The notes: a model not told the origin generated them from the letters alone. Positions 22,772 to 33,984 are shown, counted from the first letter of the stretch. The stretch: 64,000 bases of DNA from Limonium bicolor (GCA_023374045.1 CM041778.1:99078839-99142838); one strand, 5' to 3'. Made by a program: numbers and translations.

Positions 22772-24972
22772 TGTTATAACCCAAAGTTTTGTCACAATTT
22801 TATTTCGTCTCAATGTTATTTGAGCTGGTCTTCTCTGAATTCAGGGCATGGGAGTCCTTCTGATTAAAGGCAAGGACGAGGAGGTCTTTCTCTATTTATT
22901 AAGTAGGTAAGGATTATTTAAGAGATAATTTAAGTTAATAAATTCTTTTATTAACTCATCTTATCACGTTTGAATCACGACCTATCCCACGCTCAGAGTT
23001 TTCCTCATCGACAGTTTTCTTGATGCTCCTCTCCTCTTTGCTATCTCTTTCACTCTCAAAAGTACGTTCTGTTCAACCTCTCAAGTTCTGCTGATTGTGG
23101 CTCTTCATTGAGTTCTGCTGTGAATTCCGCTCTGTTGCGAGGTTCGGTTCTGATTAAGGTAAGAACGTCGGTCTATTCGTGTCCGATTCTGCAATTGGGA
23201 AACCTCCTCCCGTTCTGATTTCGGTTTCTACAATCTGATTGTCAGAATTGTCGATCTTCTATGTGGCTGTGTTCGGATTCTCCTCTGTGGTCCCTTGCTG
23301 TCAGATTCAGGTAAGGCGGTGATTCTGTTGTGTATAGCAGTTTCTGGTTCTGAGAGTTCGGTGTTCTCACTTGGGATTGTTCTTCAATTGCGTTATTCAA
23401 GATTGGGATTGCATTTCCGGTTTGCGTTTCGGTGACTGCATTTGTTTGGACTCTGCTGTACAGATTGGGATTTCGACTCTGTTAATTTGAGGTAGGTGGC
23501 TTTCAGATTCGGCTAGTGTGTTCAGCCTTGGGGCGTTTCAGATTCCGGTTTCTGATTTGCGAATTGTCTCTACGTTGTGTTGCGAATCTGTCTGTTTATG
23601 GTTGTTTAATGTCTACAAACCCCCAAGGTTGTTTTCTACAAATTGCTTCTGATTTGTGTGTGTGTTTTGCGCCTCTGGTTTGTGTGCAATTTCGCTTCTA
23701 GAAAACTGCATTTTGACATGTCCGAACGTCTGTCCGAGGTTTGATGTTCGGACAGACTCTGGTTTGCGCCCTGTTTTATGAGTTTTAAACCGTGTCCGAA
23801 CTTCTGTCCGAGCTTTGAAGTTCGGACGGGGTGCGAGGATGAATCCGGCTTACAAGTCTCGTATGGTGTCCGAACTTGTAAGTCCGGACAGAAGTTCGGA
23901 CACACCCTTCTGCCTTCTCTGATTTTGCTTCGACTTGTGTCCGAACTTCGTCGTTCGGACACATGTTCGGACATTACGCGTATCTGATTTTCGAGAGTGT
24001 CCGAACATCCGTCCGAGCTTTGATGTTCGGACATTCGTCTGATTTTGATTTCTGAGTCTCAACTTGTGTCCGAACGTTGATGTCCGGACACAAGTTCGGA
24101 CATGGCGCTGTTTTGACCATAACTTGCTCGTTTGAGCTCCGTTTTGACTTCCGTTTGCGGGTTGGTTTCCCCTTCCGATTTCCAAGCTGTTTATATGCTT
24201 TGTGGTGTCATTGGTGCACATATGCTTGATTGTATTTAAGCTTCTGTTTTGGGACCTAGTTATCTGTATCTGAACCATGGATGGCTGGTTTAGCTATCTC
24301 GTAGCGCGCTGCGTAGGACGTCCTTCTGTTTCACGGGTGGTATCCCCGTTCTGTTCAATGGTTCCCACCTGTTCTGTTCACGAGTGATGTTTCCTCGTTC
24401 TGTACATGGATTTTATCCGTTCTGTCTGTATGCTGTGATTAACTAGGGTCCCCCTCTGTTTCTGACTCTGTTCGCTTTGAGCTCTGTTTAGTCCTACGGT
24501 GTTTGGGACTTCTGTTTCTGCTCTCTGTTTTGGGATGTGACTTCCTCTGTCTATCTCTGATTTGATAACATTTCTTTAAATGTTTTGAGCATGCTGGTTG
24601 ATGATGTTGGTCATCTACTGGGCATAGTTGGATGCTCATTCCCCTACACTTACTAACATTGCAAATTGATTAGCAAGGATCGTCTTCCTTCAGCTTCTGA
24701 AGCTTTGCTATGTTATTTCAGTTTTAAGACATTTATATTTAGCTTTGTAGCCTTCAGGCCTGAGTAGTATTTGACACTACTTCTGACTGCTATTTTGTAT
24801 TCGGGTCTGAGTTACCCTGTTACGTTTTGTTACGCTATACTTTTATGTAAGTATTCGTTTTGGGCCTTTACTCTGTTTATTTATGCGCGTTAGTTAGAGC
24901 CTTGCGTTATTAAGTAATAATAAGCGGCGTGTAATACCCCTAACTCCTAGGCCAGTGTTTGGGGGTGTTACA
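22772..24972 (+). repeat. Gypsy 3' LTR (2.2 kb)
   Basis: It runs from TGTTATAACC to GGTGTTACA, and the GTGCG target duplication follows at once. Positions 23715-24110 carry the TGTCCGAA/TTCGGACA cluster seen in the 5' copy. The last 516 bp are unique to this copy. The short frames inside it are chance products. Confidence 0.9.
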
Positions 24973-24977
24973 GTGCG

Positions 24978-25400
24978 ACTCAAGGGATTGCACATATTTT
25001 TTAGAATGCGAAAATATTCAACCTTCTCATGGGCTTGAACGACTCATATAAGGATTTGTGAAGCATGTTTTAATTCTCGATCCCATTCCTTGTCTTGAAC
25101 ACGTATACTCCATGCTCAGATGGGAAGAATCTCAATGCCAACCCTATAAACGCGACGACCTGAGTTAGAGCCCTTGGCTTTCTACAATTCTCCCTCTTCA
25201 TTCAAATCAATAGAATGAACCAACAATCGAGGAAAAGTTGATACCAAGAAGATACGGTGCTCCAAGTGTAAGAAATTGGATCACGGTATGATGATTGTTA
25301 CTGGATTTATGGCTTTCCTCTACACTGGAAAGGGGATAAAGCAAAGAATCACTTTAGTGGAGTCATTGCAATAAGAAGCAACATCAGAAAATGAAATCCA
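24978..25400 (+). pseudogene. Copia-A gag, C-terminal part with zinc knuckle
   Basis: Immediately after the Gypsy target duplication the Copia gag resumes, with LLMGLNDSYKGFVKHVLILD and an EEAYS-like segment. A zinc-knuckle remnant (CSKCKKLDHG) follows near 25268. Frameshifts and stops are present. Together with 7976-8550 it shows the Gypsy element landed in gag. Confidence 0.65.
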
Positions 25401-25499
25401 ACAGAATCAAGACGATAACCTCATTTGAGTTCGAGGAATGAGTGCTGATACCCTCAATCCTTTGGTGGCGCATCTTCAAAACAAGAAGGTTAAAATCCC

Positions 25500-28400
25500 A
25501 TGAATCGGCAGAGGTCAACTAACCTCCTTCATGTTATTTACCTCCGGACCACCATGAGAGAAAGTTTAGAAACCGAAACTGATTTTAAAAATAAGTTCTC
25601 AAGTATGAAGTTCTTGACCTTAAATGCTTGGATTACTACAAACAAACTAAGTGACCAAAATTCCCAATTACATGAAAATGAATGGATATTCGATACAAGG
25701 GCCACTGATCATGTTTGTGGGAATAGAAACCTTTTTCTTGCAGACAATTTCAAATCATGTTCCTTAAGTGTTACTATGCCTGATGGTGATGGCCATCCCG
25801 GTTAAATACAAGAAATCTGCTATGTTAGAATGAATAAACTTTCCTCTTACATGATGTTTAGCATGTTAAAACTCAAATCAAATTCAACCTGCTTTCTGTT
25901 CGTAAGCATATGTTGCAAATTAATGCTACCTATTACATATGTCGATACTTTTTTTTGTAGGACCTTAAATCTGCAGCTTATACATTGTTTGGTAAAACTA
26001 TAAAAGGGTTATATTTTCTTGAACTATTAATTTTCAGATTCTTAGCACCGTTGTAACTAGTATAGACAAGAATAAATCTACTTTCATGGATTTATGAAAT
26101 CCATATGTTACTAATGATGTATCGCAACATAATACAATCGCCTCTGTTCAAAAATATGTTATCATATGACACAACCGTTTAGGCCATACTCCTGTTGAAA
26201 AGATGTGTAGACTAATGATCATTAATAAAAAGAGAAGTTCCTCCTGGATTTGTTTGTGATACTTGTCAACGAGCTAAAGGACACATATTACCTTTTAGAA
26301 ATTCTCTTACTAACAACAAAGAAATTTTTAATATTGTGCGTTTAGGCATTTGTGGTCCTTTCATAAATGCTGAAGATGACGATAGTAGATACTATCTATG
26401 TCTTGTGGATGATAAATCAAGAGCTCGATTGCTTCTTATAACCAAAGCCGATGCTTTTGATTTCACCAAATAATTCACTAAATATATAGACAATTTAGAA
26501 AAAGTATAAAAACCTTTAGATCTAATAATGCATACAAACTTGGAAGTTCCAATGAAGGTATATCTTCCTTTCAATCCTTAGGTACTATTCACCAAACTTC
26601 ATGTGCCCATACTCCACAATGAAACGGCATCATTGAACGCAAATATCGATATTTAGTAGAAACGACTAATGTTCCTCTACATTTCTAGAGAGAATGTCTT
26701 TTTACCGCTGCATATATCCTTAATAGATTACCCAGTACGAGTTTAAAAGAAGCTAGCCCTTATGAAATTTTGTATGGAACAAAACTTGATTACCAATCCC
26801 TTAAAACCTTTAGGTTTCTTGTGTATGCTAATGTTTTGACCAAAAATAAGGGCAAGTTTGATGATTGTGTTGTGGCTTGTGTTTTCTTAAGGTATTCTTT
26901 GACACAAAAAGGATACAAACTGTTGAAACTCAAAGATAATAAACTTTTATTACCTGTGACATAGTTTTTCATGAGCACATCTTTCCATTCAAAACATTGT
27001 CTACTTTTCTCCCTCATTCTCTTTTTTAATGACAATAAACATGCTAACACTCAAATCATCAACCCTCACATATATTAGGATGATGAACTCAATTCTTATA
27101 CTCCCATACAGAAAAAATCCATCCCTCCTCAAACCCAAGATAAGATTATTTCCTCTTCAGAACCAGATCATCTTCCAGGGAACAAAATTCCTCAAACCCA
27201 AGATTTTGAAAGATGATCTTGTAGCAATAGACACCCCTAGCTTACTTGCGTGACTATTATGTTGGTCTCAATAGAAACATTCATGAATTAAGTGAAATTA
27301 TGATCAGCGGATAAGTTTTCAGAAAACTGAAAGTTTCTTGAATTTCTTAAGTGTTCAGACCTTGACTGACATTGTTTCTAATAATTGCATTGCTTCTTGT
27401 CTATTAAAAATCAGAAAACTGTTGAGAATACTTTAGACTTCAAAGAGCCTCAATCTTATGAACAGGATTCACAAAACAATAAGTGGATTGATGCTATGGA
27501 TAAAGAATTACATGCTCGTACAGAAAATAACACTTGGGATCTTGTCGAACTTCCCAAGTACAAGAAGGCAATATGGTGTAGATGGGTTTATAGGGCCATA
27601 TACAAATCTAATGGTTCTATAGAAAGATTTAAGGTCAGATTGGTAGCTAAGGGATTTAGCCATAGATTATAGATTATAGCGAAACTTACTCTCTTGTTGT
27701 TCGAATGACTACGGTTATAACTTTGTTAGTTGTTGCTATAAAAAGGCATTAAGTCATGGATCAATTAGATGTCAATAATGCTTGTATACATTGTGGCTTG
27801 CAAGAAGAGATTTATATGCAAGTTCCTAAGGGGCTTTTTGTTCGTGATGGGTTAAATGCATGAAGATTAAAGAAGTCCTTATAAGGCCTAAAACAAGCAT
27901 GTAGGCAATTGTTTTCTAAGTTGAGTAGTTTTCTTGATTCATAAACTATAAAAAATCTAATAATGATCATTCTTTCTTTATCAAGAAAAATGAATCTTTC
28001 ATTACTTTCTTAGCAGTTTATGTAGTTGATGTTCTTGTAGCAGGGAATGATTCTACTGAGATAAAAACATTGAAGGAAAAACTGAATGATAAATTCAGAA
28101 TTAATGACCTTGGTTGTTAAAGTTTTATCTTAGGCATGCATTTCCTTTTTCTGACAATGGCCTCATTGTTTCTCAACAAAAGTTATGTTTAGACATTTTG
28201 ACTAACCACGATTCACGAGAGAGAAAACTAGTGTATCTCCTTTACTACCAGATACAAAGCTCATGAAAGATGAAGGAGAGATTATGCCAAATCAACAGTT
28301 TACAAAAGTCTTGTTGGGAAACTAAACTATTTGACTCACACCTGGCCAGACATAGCTTTCACTACCTAGCTTTTGTCCTAGTTTTTGCAATGTCCAAGAT

Positions 28401-28678
28401 TAACACATCTTGGAGCAACACAACACACCCTGCAATACCTACGAATGGCTTCCAACTATGGGATACTTTTGTCCAACAACAGTAATTTCAGCATGCAAGC
28501 CTGCTGTGACAGTGATTGGGCAGACAGTCCAAATTCCAAAAAGTTAATTTATCAGTGGCGACTACATTTTCCTTGGAGACTCTCTAATAAGCTAGAAATC
28601 AATGAAGTAGTCTAGTGTTTCCCTTTTTTCAGCAGAAGTTGAATACAGAACAATCAAAAGTGTCACAACTGAACTAGC
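25500..28678 (+). pseudogene. Copia-A pol: protease, integrase, RT, RNase H start (heavily decayed)
   Basis: The protease remnant at about 25686 reads WIFDTRATDHVCGN; the active-site Gly of DTGA is replaced by Arg, so it is inactive. Integrase traces follow (CDTCQRAKGHILPF, LGICGPFINAEDD, YYLCLVDDKSRA). RT starts near 27480 (WIDAMDKELHARTENNTWDLV, WVYRAIYKSNGSIERFKVRLV), with the 'YVDDILV' region decayed near 28020. RNase H begins at about 28500 (CCDSDWADSPNSKK). Tens of stops and frameshifts make it far older than Copia-B. Confidence 0.85.
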
Positions 28679-28681
28679 TTG

Positions 28682-30319
28682 CACTAGTACAAAAAGGGCC
28701 TATTTCGGCGGTTGTAAAAGGTCTATTTCGGCGGTTCTAGAACCGCCAAAATGGAGACCGCCGAAAGGTATGAGACCCTATCTCGGCGGTTGTACAACCG
28801 CCGAGATAGAACACCTATGGTGGCGGTTCCTAGCTACAACCGCCGCCATAGGTGGTTGTTTTTTTAAAAAAAAACACACCTATGGCGGCGGTTGTTAGCT
28901 AGGAACCGCCGCCATAGGTGGTTTTCAAAAAAAAACACACCTATGGCGGCGGTTCCTAGCTAACAACCGCCGCCATAGGTATTTTTTAAAAAAAATAAAA
29001 AAATTAGCTGCATCGTCTTCTTTCTCGGGAGCGAGATGCAACAGTTTGCATCTCTGTAGTGGCGCAAACGCAAGAGAATGAACGGTGGCACAGAGCATGT
29101 AAGCTTCTTGTTCGCCTTGCAAAATCACCGTGAGTGTGAAGAGATTGTAGTGGCGCAGACACTAGAAGAGAATAAAGAGACACAAACACAAAGAAGAGAA
29201 TAAATAGGCGCAAAGCATGTATGTTTCTTGTTCTCCAAAAAGAAAAATATAAGTTTGAGTATATTACCGGATCCAGAATGAACTACTTCAGCCCCGTCTT
29301 CAATCTAGTGAGTGAGATGCAGCGGTTTCAGTGATTTGTCACTGCATAGGCGTAGACACAAGAAGAGAATGAAGAGATGCGTAGACAAAACAAAGAGAAT
29401 GAAAGGCGCAGAGCATGTATGTAGCTTGTTCTCCAAAGAGAAAAAGATAAGTTCGAGTATATTACCGGTTCTAGAATGAACTACTTCAACCCCGTTTTCA
29501 ATCTGGTGAGCGAGATGCAGAGAGGAGCGTTTAGCAAGTACATTCGCCAGTTAGAGTTGCAAAATTACCGTGAGAGAGAGAGATGAAGAGCAGTTGCGAT
29601 ATATATAATGAAATAAATCTATTTCGGCGGTTGTTAGCTAGGAACCGCCGAAATAGACTGAAATTTTCCCGCGGTCCGAATTTTTTGAAAAAAAAACCGG
29701 GAAAACAGGCTTCCGAAAATTTTATGTCTAAAAAAGGCACCTATTTCGGCGGTTCCTAGCTAGGAACCGCCGAAATAGGCTGAAATTTTCCCGCGGTCCG
29801 AATTTTTTGAAAAAAAAACCGGGAAACAGGCTTCAAGAAATTTTATGTCTAAAAAAAAGGCACCTATTTCGGCGGTTCCTAGCTAGGAATCGCCGAAATA
29901 GGCTAAAATTTTCCCGCGGTCCCAATTTTTTGAAAAAAAAACCCGGGAAAATAGGCTTCCAAAAATTTTAGTTTAAAAAGAGGCACCTATTTCGGCGGTT
30001 CCTGGCTAGGAACCGCCGAAATAAGCTGAAATTTTCCGCTGCTGACCGAATTTTTGAAAAAAAAACGGGAAAATAGGCTTCCAAAAATTTTATGTCTAAA
30101 AAAAGGCACCTATTTCGGCGGTTCCTAGCTAGGAACCGCCGAAATAGGTGCCCCGAAAATTTTATTTCAAAAAAGGCACCTATTTCGGCGGTTCCTAGCT
30201 AGGAACCGCCGAAATAGGTGCCTTTTTTTAGACATAAAATTTTCGGGGAACCTATTTCAACGGTTGTTGTTACAACCGCCGAAATAGGGGCGCCGAAATA
30301 GGCGTTTTTTGTACTAGTG
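28682..30319. mobile_element. Non-autonomous CACTA element with hairpin-rich ends (1638 bp)
   Basis: The termini are CACTAGTACAAAAA and its inverted partner, with about 27 of 29 end bases matching. The 3-bp duplication TTG flanks both sides (28679-28681 and 30320-30322). CACTA ends and a 3-bp duplication define the superfamily. No transposase is encoded. Both subterminal regions consist of repeated near-perfect palindromes: the arm reads CTATTTCGGCGGTTCCTAGC and folds on AGCT. The left side also has variants with CTATGGCGGCGG. It interrupts the RNase H of Copia-A. Confidence 0.93.
29000..29580. repeat. Internal ~190-bp direct repeats of the CACTA element
   Basis: About three diverged copies of a block lie in the interior between the two palindrome-rich ends. 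Shared phrases are 'gcgagatgca', 'agaagagaat(g/a)aa', 'gcatgta(t/a)g', 'cttgttctcc' and 'gagtatattaccgg'. They have no coding signature. Confidence 0.6.
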
Positions 30320-30322
30320 TTG

Positions 30323-30581
30323 GTTGACTCGACTATTACACGAGCTAGAAGTTCAAGAAATTAGACCCATACCAGTTAGATGCGACAATCTATCTGTCGT
30401 CCATATTGCTCGCAACCTAGTACAACATCAGCGAACAAAGCACATCGAGATCAACATTCACTTTGTTCGACAAAAGATTCAAGAAGGTCTCATCCAAGTA
30501 AAGCACATCTCAAACAAACAACAGCTTGTTGATTTCTTGATGAAACCCTTGTATGGACACAACTACACCAGTATTTTTTGA
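30323..30581 (+). pseudogene. Copia-A RNase H, C-terminal part
   Basis: The frame continues directly after the CACTA target duplication: WLTRLLHELEVQEIRPIPV, CDNLSVVHIARNLV, RTKHIEINIHFVRQKIQEGL, then the polyprotein end (LVDFLMKPLYGHNYTSIF). These are the usual last motifs of a Copia polyprotein. Joining to the 28678 side restores the order expected of the uninterrupted domain. Confidence 0.85.
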
Positions 30582-30644
30582 AAGATATTGGAATTTATCT
30601 TGATCAAGACTCACTAGAGAAATGAAGTTAGTCTTGAGGTGAAG

Positions 30645-30810
30645 TGTTAGATGGTTATAATATAAAGTCCCACATGTATATGACCGTTACATTCTCTGTT
30701 GTAGTCTTCCTTTGTTGTATCTCGTATAAATATTGTTGTTTGTATTTGTTCCTAGCCAGACTGATCAATAGTACAACATATTATACCATTTTTTCACTAT
30801 GGTGCAGACA
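30645..30810 (+). repeat. Copia-A 3' LTR
   Basis: The TGTTAGATGG start follows a purine tract 'cttgaggtgaag'. It matches 7677-7839 to the end at GCAGACA and is followed by CAGTC (target duplication with one mismatch). Confidence 0.8.
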
Positions 30811-30836
30811 CAGTCTCTCTCTATCTCCTGGACAAC

Positions 30837-31046
30837 CAGGGGTGGACGGGGGGGCTAGGGGGCTCTAGCCCCCCCAAAATTTTTAAAATTTGTCAAATTA
30901 CTCTTATAAGTTTTTAAAAAATGCAACATAATATAAAGTTTTAAAGAAAATTAGTGTCAAAAATTTTTTTAGCCCCCCCTAAACAAGTTCTGGGTGTCAA
31001 AAAAATTTTTAGGCCCACCTAAACAAGATTTCTGGATCCGCCACTA
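30837..31046. mobile_element. hAT MITE (210 bp)
   Basis: The ends are CAGGGGTGGA and TCCGCCACTA, imperfect inverted repeats (7 of 10). An 8-bp duplication TGGACAAC flanks it perfectly (30829-30836 and 31047-31054). An 8-bp duplication with CA-GGG-type ends is the hAT signature. Two copies of 'aaaaatttttagsccc.cctaaacaag' lie near the right end. It inserted 18 bases beyond Copia-A. Confidence 0.85.
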
Positions 31047-31054
31047 TGGACAAC

Positions 31055-31798
31055 ATTACATTTGAATTAAAATACTTTTTCTTAAGTACATCTCTAACCG
31101 ACAGTTATCCTTAATTTCATGTATTAACCGACCGTTATCCTTAATTTCATAGTTGAATGTGAGTAATATGTCAGAGCTACTCATGAGGGTCACCAGACTT
31201 AAGTGCTGGTCGTGGCCACATTCCGGTCGTTCCGTCTTTCTCCCATGGTGTTACTAGACGACTCTCTGGTTTTTTCTTCTTTTAGTTGACCCAATTTCTT
31301 GATTGATTCTCTAGTAGCTAGCTTTGGTCATCTTCATCAAAACCTTGACTGTGTTAGGTTCCAACACTATTTATTTCATGTCGATAAGGTTTGAACATTT
31401 TTTTAGCCACCATTATTTCATATCATTCAGATTAATGAGTTATGATTCATTATTACATCGACTGATTCAAGTTTAGAATAATTTGAAGTTCGGATAGACA
31501 ACATCTTGAATTTAATATATCTAACTATTCCAGGTTTCAAATAAGGTTTTGATTTAATTGGCGGGTTTTAGGATTTGGGTAATTTTTATGGACATGTGTT
31601 TGTACGACTCTATCAGTCATTAAATGACCTGTCCGACGGATTCAATTTTTCACAGGAAATCCATTAACTGAAGCCCAACAACATTCAGGAATAGTAGTGC
31701 CAACTTAAATTCATCCAACGAAAAGAGTCGGAGTTAATTATGTGCGTACCATACCATATACTATGAAAGAGATGAAGTGAAAAGACAGAAACTCATAG
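31055..31798. other. Intergenic, no feature seen
   Basis: This is AT-rich sequence with no supported gene. The phrase 'accgacagttatccttaatttcat' or a variant occurs twice near 31098-31150, a short local duplication. Confidence 0.4.
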
Positions 31799-32026
31799 GC
31801 CCCATTCTCTTGTCTTTATTAGCTAGATGGTTGAGTTCAGCTCATTCTTTTAGAATCAGTCATCAGTCAATATCAGCTATCAGCTCGTAGTTATTTAAAC
31901 TCAAATTGTCTCTCGTATTCAGCTAGTTTAGTATATTTGACTGACTTGACCAGTTTAACTCATTCTTTTACAATCATCTATCAAGTATCACCTATCAGCC
32001 AACCCTAATATGCAAAAGAATGGGGC
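31799..32026. mobile_element. MITE with GCCCCATTCT ends (~228 bp)
   Basis: The left end GCCCCATTCTCTTG and the right end (reverse complement GCCCCATTCTTTTG) are inverted repeats. The interior has repeated 'cagtcatcagtcaatatcagctatcagc' phrases. The flanks share ATAG, but a clean target duplication was not resolved, so the superfamily is open. Relatives are at about 7556 and 46320-46500. Confidence 0.6.
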
Positions 32027-32431
32027 AATAGACAGAGCTATATGTATCAGTAAAAAAAAAACAATTTCAAACCTCCTTTAAAAAGGGTTGGTAGTTCTAA
32101 TTAAACATGTTATCAAACATACTCGAATTAAACAGCTTAATTAGCCAACATATATATAATTATGCAATCGAAGAGTATTAAAACTTGATATGATACGATA
32201 CGATTTTGACATTACAAACATATGAACAAAAACCATCTCACTCCACATCACACACCTTCCTTAAAAAGTTCTTCTTCCTCATCATATGGCTGATGAACAA
32301 GAACAACAAAGATTCGATCCGACCACAAGGAAGAACGAAGCCCTTTTTGAATCTAATTAATATAGTAGCATCGCGATCAGTATTATATATAACCTGATCA
32401 TAATAACCTCTTCGTTATATATGAATTTCTA

Positions 32432-33984
32432 TCAGCTGAAGGGTATCTCCACAGGGTACTTATGAATGCAATCCAACCAGGGACTCCTAGGAGAGGGTTT
32501 GACATGTCGCATAGCTTTCCAAACTGCACTATTACACTTGAAACCACTTCCAAATGCAATCTGCCAAATCCTATGTCCTTTCCTGACCCTCCCTTTTGCC
32601 TCTATATAAGCAAGCTCATACCATATGGAGCTTGAGGACGTATTCCCAAACCGGTGCAGTGTCATCCTGGATGCCTCGACATGTTCACGAGAGAGCTGTA
32701 GGTTCTTCTCGAGTTCGTCGATAACAGCACGACCGCCAGCATGGATACAGAAGTGATCAAAGGCGAGTTTAAAGTCCGGGATATATGGTTTTATTATCTT
32801 GTGATGGTTGAGTATTTTACGGGCTACAAGTGTGACGAAGAAGAGTAGCTGCTCACTTATTGGGAGAACGAGTGGACCAAGTGTGGTGATGTTGGTTCTG
32901 AGTGCATCACCGGCGATTGACATTAGGTCTTTGGAGAGTGAGACACCAGTTTTTAAGTTTTCGTCTTGTTCTTGGTAGACACAGTTGAAGGCCTTGTTGT
33001 CTGACCCACGGTGGGTGCGGACAACGTGTACTAGCTTGTACTTTGCGCGACGGGAGTCAGTAGTACGGTTTGATAAGAGGACAGCAGCACCACCGACACG
33101 GAAGAGACAGTTGGGTATGAGCATGGATTTTTTGTTACCGAAGTACCAGTTCTGTGTGATGTTTTCAGTGGAGACAACGACTGCGTAAGTGGAGCGATGG
33201 ACTTGTAGCATGTCTTTAGCGAGATCAATAGCGATGACTCCAGCTGAGCAACCCATGCCACCGAGGTTGAAGGTACGGATGTTGGTGCGGAGTTTGTACT
33301 TGTTGACGATCATAGCGGAGAGGGAAGGTGTTGGGTTGAATATTGAGCAATTAACGACGAGGATTCCGATGTGTTTCGGGTTGAGGTTGGTGGATGAGAA
33401 GAGATTATCAAGTGCACCGAACATGACTTCCTCAGCTTCGGATCGGGCAGCGGCTATTGATGGGGTTGGGGGTATGGCGTGCATGGCAGCGGGTACGACT
33501 GTTTCCTCGCCGAGACCAGAGCGTTCAAGGATCTTGCGCTGGAATTCGATGGAGGAGTCGTTGAAATCACCGATGAGACGAGAGTGTTTGACGAAATTCT
33601 CGTAAGTGACGCGGAAGATGGAAGGTGGGCGGTAGCAGGAGTAGTCGATGAGGTAGACGGAGCGGGGTCGAGTTAGGAAGTAGAGAGTTGAGCCGAAGAT
33701 GAGTAGGACGGTGGAGGTGATGACGTAGACTAGGTTGTAGTGAAGGGTATGTAGGAGTTGAACGACGTCGTTGGGTTGCATCTGGAAGGCGTGAAGGGTG
33801 ATGAAGGCAGTGATGGGGAGCAGACAGAGGATGAAGAAATTAGTGACTAGATAGTGGTAGCCGAGTTTCAGGTATTTGAGCTTGACGTTGTTTTGGAAGA
33901 TGTGTAGGCGGCGGTTGTGGTGGTGTGGTTGTGGGAGTTGACGCCGTTGACGGCAGGGGATGGGGATGAGGAGGATTCACACAT
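32432..33984 (-). CDS. 3-ketoacyl-CoA synthase (KCS), N-terminal frame broken by 1 nt
   Basis: KCS is the condensing enzyme of the ER fatty-acid elongase: it joins acyl-CoA with malonyl-CoA to extend very-long-chain fatty acids for waxes, suberin or sphingolipids. The uninterrupted frame (33781-32432, 449 codons) holds the family core: second membrane segment (about residues 17-36), [32 protein letters not shown], catalytic Cys178 in [14 protein letters not shown], His343/His347 in [10 protein letters not shown], and His376/Asn380 in [11 protein letters not shown]. Upstream, in the same frame, [14 protein letters not shown] and a first membrane segment are present but have no Met. A good start ([10 protein letters not shown], 33984) is in another frame; 203 nt separate the two starts, so one base seems missing. 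With that base the protein would be about 517 residues, a normal KCS length. It is intronless, as many KCS genes are. Either a sequence error or a recent frameshift mutation is possible. The subfamily was not assigned. Confidence 0.9.

Larger units (their letters stand above)
8555..24972 (+). mobile_element. Chromovirus-type Gypsy retrotransposon, nested and defective (16.4 kb)
   Basis: The target duplication GTGCG is perfect (8550-8554 and 24973-24977). The ends are TGTTAT at the left and GTTACA at the right. The 3' LTR is intact (22772-24972). The 5' LTR is deleted from about 10251 through the primer-binding site and the start of gag. Domains in order are gag, zinc knuckle, aspartic protease, reverse transcriptase, RNase H, integrase and a C-terminal chromodomain, which is Gypsy order and places it among the chromoviruses (Tekay/Del-like by resemblance). 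An 8.0-kb LTR element (11546-19560) is inserted between protease and reverse transcriptase. Many nonsense codons show it cannot encode a working polyprotein. Confidence 0.93.
7677..30810 (+). mobile_element. Copia-A: old Copia retrotransposon split by two nested insertions
   Basis: The LTRs at 7677-7839 and 30645-30810 are homologous (about 165 bp each). The flanks are CACTC (7672-7676) and CAGTC (30811-30815), a 5-bp duplication with one mismatch. Removing the Gypsy insertion (8555-24972) and the CACTA insertion (28682-30319), with their duplications, leaves about 5.1 kb, the normal size of a Copia element. Domain order is gag, zinc knuckle, protease, integrase, reverse transcriptase, RNase H, which is Copia order. 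Stops and frameshifts occur throughout, so it is the oldest layer of this nest. Confidence 0.88.

Noticed and set aside
33781..33984. Intron in the KCS N-terminus to explain the frame change
   Set aside because: The conserved N-terminal residues continue directly into the core frame without a GT...AG interval; a single missing base is simpler.
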